5,135 bases of DNA from Gammaproteobacteria bacterium. Lineage in GTDB: Bacteria; Pseudomonadota; Gammaproteobacteria; Pseudomonadales; Oleiphilaceae. A program made the translations under genes and the position numbers. Position 1 is the first letter of the stretch. The number at the start of each line of letters is the position of its first letter. The stretch is from positions 1 through 5,135 of the forward strand of contig JAJUGC010000201.1 in the NCBI GenBank assembly GCA_029268325.1. Reading direction: 5' to 3'. The notes below the pieces were generated by a model, which made no database searches, was not told the origin of the DNA, and worked only from the letters and a program-made list of their open reading frames with translations. This document shows, piece by piece, positions 1 through 4,051 of the stretch.

Positions 1-1
1 C

Positions 2-208
2 TTTTACCACTTGACCGTCACTGATTCACGCAAGGCCCGCGACGGTCGTTTTATCGAGCGCGTTGGTTACTTCAACCCCGTCGCCCGTGGTCAGGAAGTG
101 CGCCTGCACGTAAACCAGGAGCGCGTGAACTACTGGCTGGGTACTGGTGCCCAGATGTCTGAGCGTGTTCAGCAGCTGCTGAAAAGTCAAGCCGCTCAAA
201 CTGCTTAA
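2..208 (+). CDS. rpsP: 30S ribosomal protein S16, C-terminal 68 residues (5' truncated by window)
   Basis: S16 is a primary-binding protein of the 30S subunit that contacts 16S rRNA and helps assembly of its 5' and central domains. The reading frame is already open at position 2 with Phe-Tyr-His, and then shows the family hallmark DSRKARDGRFIERVGYFNP. This corresponds to about residue 16 onward of the E. coli protein of 82 residues, so about 15 N-terminal residues and the start codon lie upstream of the window. The TTG at 11 is an internal leucine codon, not the start. The C-terminal part (YWLGTGAQMSERVQQLL) matches the conserved region in which E. coli has HWVGQGATISDRVAALI. Codons are strongly biased to CGT and GGT, as expected of a highly expressed gene. 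It is the first visible gene of the rpsP-rimM-trmD-rplS operon; ffh usually lies upstream. Identification is secure. Confidence 0.97.
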   Translation, partial: FYHLTVTDSRKARDGRFIERVGYFNPVARGQEVRLHVNQERVNYWLGTGAQMSERVQQLLKSQAAQTA

Positions 209-237
209 GGTTTAGTCGGATAGGTAAGCTGGAACCA

Positions 238-771
238 ATGATGAGTGACAGTGCGTCGAAGCGTTCGGTAGTCGGTAAGGTTACCTCGACGTACGGAGTC
301 AAAGGTTGGGTCAAAGTGCTTTCCTATACGGAGCCCAGGGAAAATTTGCTGAACTATCGGCAGGTGACCTGGGTGTCAGAGACAGGGCAGCGAGAGCTTG
401 AGGTTGAGGCCGGCAAACAGCATGGCAAGGGCCTGATTCTCAAGTTCAAGGGCTTTGAGACTCCGGAAGCCGTGCGCGTGCTTTGCGGCGGGTTGATGGA
501 AGTGGCCGTGGAGCAATTTCCAGCGCTGGCTGAAGGTGAGTATTACTGGCACCAGCTGGAAGGCTTGAAGGTGATGACAACGGCCGGGCAGTTGCTGGGC
601 GTGGTGGATCACCTGATGGAAACCGGCGCCAACGATGTGCTGGTGGTGCGTGCCACGCCGGATAGCATTGACCAGCAGGAGCGCTTGATCCCCTATTTGC
701 CGGATCAGGTGATCCAAAAGGTCGATTTGGAGGCCGGTTGCCTGACGGTCGACTGGGAACCGGAGTTTTAG
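238..771 (+). CDS. rimM: 16S rRNA processing / 30S maturation factor RimM
   Basis: RimM is a cytoplasmic assembly factor that binds ribosomal protein S19 and is needed for efficient maturation of the 30S head. The protein has 177 residues (E. coli 182). The N-terminal RimM barrel covers about residues 10-92, with the motif VGKVTSTYGVKGWVKV at 12-27. The C-terminal PRC-barrel covers about 98-177, with GEYYWHQLEGL at 100-110, METGANDVLVV at 127-137 and the terminal VDWEPEF. Two ATG codons are adjacent (238 and 241). The only Shine-Dalgarno-like element, GGAA at 231-234, is 4 nt after its GGA from the first ATG and 7 nt from the second, so the true start may be 241, giving 176 residues beginning Met-Ser as in E. 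coli. The gene starts 29 nt after rpsP. The weak ribosome-binding site fits the known low expression of rimM relative to the ribosomal protein genes beside it. Confidence 0.97.
   Translation: MMSDSASKRSVVGKVTSTYGVKGWVKVLSYTEPRENLLNYRQVTWVSETGQRELEVEAGKQHGKGLILKFKGFETPEAVRVLCGGLMEVAVEQFPALAEGEYYWHQLEGLKVMTTAGQLLGVVDHLMETGANDVLVVRATPDSIDQQERLIPYLPDQVIQKVDLEAGCLTVDWEPEF
762..765 (+). promoter_or_regulatory. Ribosome-binding site of trmD inside the end of rimM
   Basis: GGAG lies 9 nt before the GTG start of trmD and within the last codons of rimM. With the rimM stop at 769-771 and trmD starting at 775, ribosomes ending rimM arrive over the trmD start. This supports the GTG at 775 and suggests translational coupling; the coupling itself is inferred. 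Confidence 0.6.
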
Positions 772-774
772 GCG

Positions 775-1524
775 GTGTGGATTGGCGCCGTCAGCCTGTT
801 TCCTGAAATGTTTCGTGCCGTCTCCGAAGTCGGGGTAACGGGAAAAGCATTTCAAAAGGGACTGGCTTCGCTGAAGTGCTGGAATCCCCGGGATTTCACC
901 CATGATCGGCATCGCACCGTGGATGACCGCCCATACGGCGGAGGCCCCGGGATGCTGATGAAGGTGCAGCCCCTGCGGGATGCGATCCGGGCTGCCAAGG
1001 CCGAGGCCGGGCCGGATGTCAGAGTGTTGTATATGTCTCCGCAAGGGCGCCGGGTTGACCAGGCTGCATTGCGGGAACTGGCCCAGCGCCAAAGTTTGAT
1101 CTTTGTGTGTGGGCGCTACGAAGGAATTGATGAGCGAATCATCGAAACCGAAGTAGATGAGGAATGGTCCCTGGGTGACTTCGTGTTAACCGGGGGCGAG
1201 TTGGCGGCCATGGTCATGATTGACGGCTTGCTCCGGTTTATACCAGGGGTGCTTGGTCATGAACTGTCTGCCGAACAGGATTCCTTCGAATCCGGGCTGT
1301 TGGATTGTCCTCATTACACCCGCCCAGAAGATTTCGAAGGCCGGTTGGTCCCATCGGTGTTGTTGCAGGGGCACCATGAACAGGTTCGACGCTGGCGCTT
1401 GAAACAATCGCTGGGGCGTACTTGGCTGAGGCGGCCGGATCTCCTGGCCAAGTCTGAGTTAAGCCAAGAGCAGCAAGAGCTGTTGGCGGAGTTTATTCGG
1501 GAGCATGAGGCGTCAGGCCCATAA
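775..1524 (+). CDS. trmD: tRNA (guanine-37-N1)-methyltransferase TrmD
   Basis: TrmD is a dimeric SPOUT-family enzyme. It transfers the methyl group of S-adenosylmethionine to N1 of G37, next to the anticodon in tRNAs that have G36, and so prevents +1 frameshifting. The protein has 249 residues (E. coli 255). Starting at GTG it reads MWIGAVSLFPEMF, which lines up with the first residues of the E. coli enzyme and fixes the start. The tRNA/SAM region HDRHRTVDDRPYGGGPGM spans 43-60. The trefoil-knot SAM pocket is visible as SPQGR (88-92), CGRYEGIDER (112-121) and SLGDFVLTGGE (132-142). The catalytic pair known from E. coli, Arg154 and Asp169, falls at the same numbers here. The C-terminal tRNA-binding part carries RRWRLKQSLGRTWLRRP (205-221). 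It is 3 nt after rimM, so coupled translation is likely. Nothing is missing or broken. Confidence 0.98.
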   Translation: MWIGAVSLFPEMFRAVSEVGVTGKAFQKGLASLKCWNPRDFTHDRHRTVDDRPYGGGPGMLMKVQPLRDAIRAAKAEAGPDVRVLYMSPQGRRVDQAALRELAQRQSLIFVCGRYEGIDERIIETEVDEEWSLGDFVLTGGELAAMVMIDGLLRFIPGVLGHELSAEQDSFESGLLDCPHYTRPEDFEGRLVPSVLLQGHHEQVRRWRLKQSLGRTWLRRPDLLAKSELSQEQQELLAEFIREHEASGP

Positions 1525-1548
1525 TTTCGTTAGACGGTTTGAAGTTTT

Positions 1549-1553
1549 AGGAG
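1549..1553 (+). promoter_or_regulatory. Strong ribosome-binding site of rplS
   Basis: AGGAG sits 6 nt before the ATG of rplS. It is the best ribosome-binding site in the first operon. This fits the higher output expected for L19 than for RimM and TrmD from the same transcript. Confidence 0.75.
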
Positions 1554-1559
1554 CGAGCG

Positions 1560-1916
1560 ATGAGCAGCAAGAACAGCATTATCAGTCAGATTGAAGCTGA
1601 ACAAATGACCAAAGAAATCCCGGAGTTTGGCGCCGGCGATACGGTTGTGGTTCAAGTAAAAGTTACCGAAGGTCAGCGTGAGCGTTTGCAGGCCTTTGAG
1701 GGTGTTGTCATCGGTCGCCGTAACCGTGGCATGAACTCTTCCTTCACCGTACGTAAGATTTCTTACGGTGTGGGCGTTGAGCGTACCTTCCAAACGTTCA
1801 GCAAGCAGATTGAATCTATCCAGGTGAAGCGTCGTGGCGATGTGCGCAAAGCCAAGCTGTATCACCTGCGCGAGCTCAGCGGTAAGGCAGCTCGTATTAA
1901 GGAAAAACTGTCTTAA
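1560..1916 (+). CDS. rplS: 50S ribosomal protein L19
   Basis: L19 lies at the 30S-50S interface of the large subunit and contributes to an intersubunit bridge. The protein has 118 residues (E. coli 115; the extra residues are in the first ten). Conserved blocks are FGAGDTVVVQVKVTEG (23-38), RLQAFEGVVIGRRNRG (42-57), SFTVRKISYGVGVERTFQT (61-79) and the family signature region VKRRGDVRKAKLYHLR (89-104), followed by SGKAARIKEKL. The ATG is chosen because AGGAG precedes it by 6 nt and the N-terminus aligns with the family. The gene is 35 nt downstream of trmD and is the last of its operon, with an intrinsic terminator shortly after. CGT, GGT and GTT codons dominate, unlike rimM and trmD, as expected for a highly expressed gene. 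Confidence 0.98.
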   Translation: MSSKNSIISQIEAEQMTKEIPEFGAGDTVVVQVKVTEGQRERLQAFEGVVIGRRNRGMNSSFTVRKISYGVGVERTFQTFSKQIESIQVKRRGDVRKAKLYHLRELSGKAARIKEKLS

Positions 1917-1931
1917 TCGCAGTTTTGTGAT

Positions 1932-1965
1932 AAAAACGGGTAGCTCAGGCTACCCGTTTTTGTTT
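1932..1965 (+). terminator. Rho-independent terminator of the rpsP-rimM-trmD-rplS operon
   Basis: A perfect hairpin has the GC-rich arm CGGGTAGC (1937-1944), the loop TCAG (1945-1948) and the arm GCTACCCG (1949-1956). It is extended by five A:T pairs (AAAAA 1932-1936 with TTTTT 1957-1961), giving 13 bp in all, and is followed by GTTT. It begins 15 nt after the rplS stop. Because an A-run precedes the stem, the element could also terminate transcription from the opposite strand, but no gene in this window points toward it from that side. Confidence 0.95.
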
Positions 1966-2063
1966 GTGGGGAACTTTGTTTGTGGAGAGCAAAACCCAGC
2001 TGGGTAAGGCGTGGTAGCCCCGGGTCGTTTGTGGTGCGCTAGCGCTAGCGTTGAGGGGTTAAG
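1966..2063 (+). other. rplS-xerD intergenic gap with palindromes and a repeated 8-mer
   Basis: No coding potential is apparent between the terminator and xerD. The stretch holds the 12-bp palindrome ACCCAGCTGGGT (1994-2005) and the 14-bp palindrome CGCTAGCGCTAGCG (2037-2050). It also has copies of GTTTGTGG at 1978-1985 and 2027-2034, with another just before it at 1962-1969. I found no convincing sigma-70 -35/-10 pair, so how xerD is transcribed is unclear; read-through of the terminator or a weak promoter are both possible. Confidence 0.6.
2053..2058 (+). promoter_or_regulatory. Ribosome-binding site of xerD
   Basis: GAGGGG lies 5 nt before the GTG at 2064. An in-frame TGA at 2052-2054 rules out any start further upstream. 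A second GTG at 2085 has AAGG (2075-2078) 6 nt before it and would give a protein closer in length to E. coli XerD, so the start is probable rather than certain. Confidence 0.6.
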
Positions 2064-2990
2064 GTGAGTGAGGCAAGGCGTCAGGTGAATCCCTCAGAGG
2101 ATCAGGATCTGGCTCTGGTGGAGCGCTTTTTGGATGCGCTTTGGATGGAGAGCGGCCTGAGCGACAACACCCTGGCCTCCTACCGCCGTGACCTGTTTGC
2201 CCTGGTGGCCTGGCTGCACAAGCAAGGGCTGTCGCTTCTTGCTCTTGAACGCTCCCAGCTCCTGGATTATCTCGCCTTTCGCCTGAGGGAAGGGTATAAG
2301 CCTGCTTCCACTGCACGCTTTTTGTCCTGTGCCCGCCGGTTTTATCGGTATCTGATGCGGGAGTCCCTGATTAGCATCGACCCCACCTTGCGGGTGGATA
2401 ACCCAAAGCGCAGCAGGCGTTTGCCTGATACGCTCACAGAATCTGAAGTCGAAGCCTTACTGGCGGCGCCCGAGGTGAGTGATGTGATCGGGCTGCGGGA
2501 TCGGGCCATGTTGGAGATTCTCTATGCCTGCGGGCTTCGGGTCTCCGAGTTGGTGGGGCTACGGCTGCACCAGATCAACCTGCAGCAGGGCGTGGTGCGG
2601 GTGGTGGGAAAAGGCAATAAGGAGCGGCTGGTGCCATTAGGCGAGGAGGCCATGGACTGGTTGCTGCGCTATGTGAAAGATGCCCGTCCTGCGTTGGTGG
2701 AGGGAAACCAGACAGACGTAGTGTTTCCCAGTAACCGGGGCCAAATGATGACGCGCCAGACGTTCTGGCACCGAATCAAGCTCCATGCCGCCAATGCAGG
2801 CATCCATAAGCACTTGTCTCCCCATACCCTGCGTCATGCTTTTGCGACCCATTTGCTGAACCATGGGGCCGACTTGCGGGTCGTGCAGTTGCTGCTGGGG
2901 CATAGTGACCTTTCCACAACCCAGATTTATACCCATGTGGCCCAGGTGCGGCTACAGGCTGTCTACCAGGCGCATCATCCCCGAGGCTAG
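2064..2990 (+). CDS. xerD: Site-specific tyrosine recombinase XerD
   Basis: XerD works with XerC at the chromosomal dif site, under FtsK control, to resolve chromosome dimers at division. The protein has 308 residues (E. coli 298); the extra ten are at the N-terminus. The N-terminal SAM-like core-binding domain covers about 15-100, with RFLDALWMESGLSDNTLASY at 21-40. The C-terminal catalytic domain covers about 120-300. All six catalytic residues of the tyrosine recombinase family are present: Arg159 (ACGLRVSELVGL), Lys183 (GKGNKERLVPLG), His254 and Arg257 (LSPHTLRHAFATHLLNHGAD), His280 (LLGHSDLSTTQ) and the nucleophile Tyr289 (IYTHVA). The blocks MTRQTFWHRIK (229-239) and the terminal HHPRG favour XerD over XerC or a phage integrase. 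The start is GTG. It is followed by dsbC, the same neighbour as in E. coli and Pseudomonas, which supports a housekeeping role. No attachment site or cargo accompanies it. Confidence 0.96.
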   Translation: MSEARRQVNPSEDQDLALVERFLDALWMESGLSDNTLASYRRDLFALVAWLHKQGLSLLALERSQLLDYLAFRLREGYKPASTARFLSCARRFYRYLMRESLISIDPTLRVDNPKRSRRLPDTLTESEVEALLAAPEVSDVIGLRDRAMLEILYACGLRVSELVGLRLHQINLQQGVVRVVGKGNKERLVPLGEEAMDWLLRYVKDARPALVEGNQTDVVFPSNRGQMMTRQTFWHRIKLHAANAGIHKHLSPHTLRHAFATHLLNHGADLRVVQLLLGHSDLSTTQIYTHVAQVRLQAVYQAHHPRG

Positions 2991-3041
2991 TTCCGGATTT
3001 GCGCTGTTGTGCCTGGAGTGGTCGGGACTTTTCATGTAGGT

Positions 3042-3051
3042 TAGGCGCCTA
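3042..3051. repeat. 10-bp perfect palindrome upstream of dsbC
   Basis: TAGGCGCCTA is self-complementary and lies in the 93-nt gap between xerD and dsbC, 32 nt before the preferred dsbC ATG. It could be an operator half-site pair, but a 10-bp palindrome is expected a few times by chance in 5 kb, so its function is unsupported. Confidence 0.35.
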
Positions 3052-3083
3052 TCGTGTATTGCTTGTTAAATGGATATGGATTG

Positions 3084-3833
3084 ATGAAACTGCGCGTCAT
3101 GGTTTTGGGGCTTGGGATCTGTCTGGGGACAGTGGCCTGTGCTGACACCATCGGTGATCAGGAGGCGAATGGTAGCCAGGAGGCGAAGATCCGGCAGAGT
3201 CTGGAGCGTTCTCTTCCGAATGTTGAAATCATGTCGGTCGAGCCGGCAGGTGCCTCCGGGCTCTATGAGGTACGTACCAACTATCGCGAAATCTTGTATG
3301 TCTCCGAAGACGGAGAGCACTTCTTGGTGGGTGATCTGTATCGTTTCAGCCCCCAAGGAGTGCAGAACCTGACCGAAACTGCCCGTAACAAGGAGCGGGC
3401 GGCCCTCCTGGCCAAGATCCCGGAATCGGATATGGTGGTGTTCAAGCCCCGGCAAACCAAGGCAAGTATCACCGTTTTCACCGACGTTGACTGTGGCTAT
3501 TGCCGCAAACTGCATCTGGATGTGCCCCAAATGAACGAGTTGGGCATCCAGGTGAATTACGTGGGCTATCCGCGCGCCGGCATCGGTAGCGGTTCCCACC
3601 AGAAGCTGGTGTCCGTCTGGTGTGCGGAAGATCGCCAGCAAGCGATGACGGCTGCCAAGCGCGGCCAGGCAGTCCCATCGAAAAACTGCAGCAACCCGGT
3701 TGCGGCCCACTATCAGCTGGGCAATGCCCTTCGGATTTCCGGTACACCGGCTATTATTCTGGAAAGTGGCGAGCTGATTCCGGGCTATGTGCCGGTCAAG
3801 GACCTGGCCACGCATTTGGGGTTGCTGAATTAG
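3084..3833 (+). CDS. dsbC: Periplasmic protein-disulfide isomerase DsbC
   Basis: DsbC is a V-shaped periplasmic homodimer that rearranges wrong disulfides in secreted proteins and is kept reduced by DsbD. With the ATG at 3084 the protein has 249 residues. The first 20 form a signal peptide: basic start MKLR, hydrophobic core, then Ala-Cys-Ala before Asp21. The dimerisation domain covers about 24-85, followed by a linker helix and the thioredoxin-fold domain. The active site CGYC is at 137-140 (context FTDVDCGYCRKLH), the second cysteine pair is Cys180 and Cys202, and the cis-proline loop is GTPA (Pro222). All are in the E. coli DsbC arrangement. A GTG at 3054 would add ten residues ahead of the basic signal-peptide start, so I prefer 3084; TGGA at 3071-3074 is its weak ribosome-binding site. 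The gene follows xerD by 93 nt, as in related genomes. DsbG is less likely given the xerD-hom context and length. Confidence 0.95.
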   Translation: MKLRVMVLGLGICLGTVACADTIGDQEANGSQEAKIRQSLERSLPNVEIMSVEPAGASGLYEVRTNYREILYVSEDGEHFLVGDLYRFSPQGVQNLTETARNKERAALLAKIPESDMVVFKPRQTKASITVFTDVDCGYCRKLHLDVPQMNELGIQVNYVGYPRAGIGSGSHQKLVSVWCAEDRQQAMTAAKRGQAVPSKNCSNPVAAHYQLGNALRISGTPAIILESGELIPGYVPVKDLATHLGLLN

Positions 3834-3850
3834 ACCTAAGCGCTTGCGCT

Positions 3851-3870
3851 GGGCAGGGCTGCTCCTGTCC
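3851..3870 (+). terminator. Possible factor-dependent terminator or 3' stabilising hairpin after dsbC
   Basis: Arms GGGCAGG (3851-3857) and CCTGTCC (3864-3870) form 7 bp including one G-U, with a 6-nt loop, starting 17 nt after the dsbC stop. No T-run follows, so it is not a classical intrinsic terminator. The stem is enclosed by a longer-range inverted repeat, TAGACC (3831-3836) and GGTCTA (3890-3895). It may mark the 3' end of the dsbC transcript, but this is tentative. Confidence 0.35.
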
Positions 3871-3985
3871 ACGGAGGCGTATTGGTTCGGGTCTAGTGGC
3901 CAGCTTGGTTGGGTAAGCTCGATTGCCGGTGTCCAGGAGATGCCGCCGGCGCGAATTTGGCCTCGGTAAAGCGGGGCGATTCAGT

Positions 3986-3991
3986 TACAAT
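3986..3991 (+). promoter_or_regulatory. Candidate -10 element of the hom promoter
   Basis: TACAAT matches the sigma-70 consensus TATAAT at five of six positions and sits in an AT-richer patch (TTACAATAGCGGATTATTTT) within a GC-rich gap. No good -35 is seen at 16-18 bp spacing; TCGGTA at 3963-3968 is the nearest and is poor. Transcription from here would start near 3998 and leave a leader of about 50 nt. Confidence 0.45.
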
Positions 3992-4005
3992 AGCGGATTA
4001 TTTTA

Positions 4006-4018
4006 ACGGCGGAGCCGT
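4006..4018 (+). promoter_or_regulatory. Small hairpin in the presumed hom 5' leader
   Basis: ACGGC (4006-4010) and GCCGT (4014-4018) pair perfectly around a GGA loop, just downstream of the presumed transcription start and 18 nt before the ribosome-binding site. No leader peptide rich in Thr or Ile codons is present, so a thrL-type attenuator is not supported. It may only stabilise the 5' end. Confidence 0.35.
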
Positions 4019-4036
4019 ATCTAACGCATCGCAAGC

Positions 4037-4043
4037 AGGGGAG
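4037..4043 (+). promoter_or_regulatory. Strong ribosome-binding site that fixes the hom start
   Basis: AGGGGAG lies 8 nt before TTG at 4052. The frame is closed upstream by TAA at 4022-4024, and no ATG, GTG or TTG occurs between that stop and 4052. Together these make TTG the start. Confidence 0.8.
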
Positions 4044-4051
4044 TCATAATC

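Larger units (their letters stand above)
3834..4051 (+). other. dsbC-hom intergenic region (218 nt, non-coding)
   Basis: No credible ORF or RNA gene is seen here. In order it contains the post-dsbC hairpin (3851-3870) and a small hairpin AGCTT/AAGCT (3902-3906 and 3915-3919). Next come GCCGG/CCGGC (3925-3929 and 3946-3950) with a 16-nt loop, a candidate -10 box at 3986, a leader hairpin at 4006-4018 and the hom ribosome-binding site. It most likely separates two transcription units. Confidence 0.6.

Noticed and set aside
376..1092. 238-codon open frame on the - strand across rimM and trmD
   Set aside because: It spans two well-conserved + strand genes and their junction, and its product has no recognisable motif.
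1982..1990. TGTGGAGAG as a DnaA box
   Set aside because: It differs from the box complement TGTGGATAA at two positions, and there is no AT-rich region or box cluster to suggest an origin.
2033..2060. GGTGCGC at 2033-2039 resembles the XerC arm of the E. coli dif site, just upstream of xerD
   Set aside because: Only seven bases match. The expected XerD arm (TTATGTTAAAT-like) is not present at the right spacing; 2050-2060 reads GTTGAGGGGTT. A dif site would also be expected at the terminus rather than here.
2064..2990. The tyrosine recombinase as an integrase of a mobile element
   Set aside because: Its sequence and neighbours (dsbC, hom) are those of housekeeping XerD. No attachment repeats, tRNA target or cargo genes are seen.
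3054..3083. GTG at 3054 as the dsbC start
   Set aside because: It would put ten residues ahead of the basic MKLR start of a normal signal peptide. AGG at 3043-3045 could serve it as a binding site, so it is less likely but not excluded.
3066..3872. 268-codon open frame on the - strand opposite dsbC
   Set aside because: It is antisense to a clearly conserved DsbC, shows no recognisable domain, and has no supporting context.
3889..3960. tRNA-like look (GGTTCGGGTC; a D-arm-like AGCTT/AAGCT hairpin) between dsbC and hom
   Set aside because: There is no acceptor stem, anticodon arm or CCA-side pairing in a tRNA arrangement, so the resemblance is superficial.
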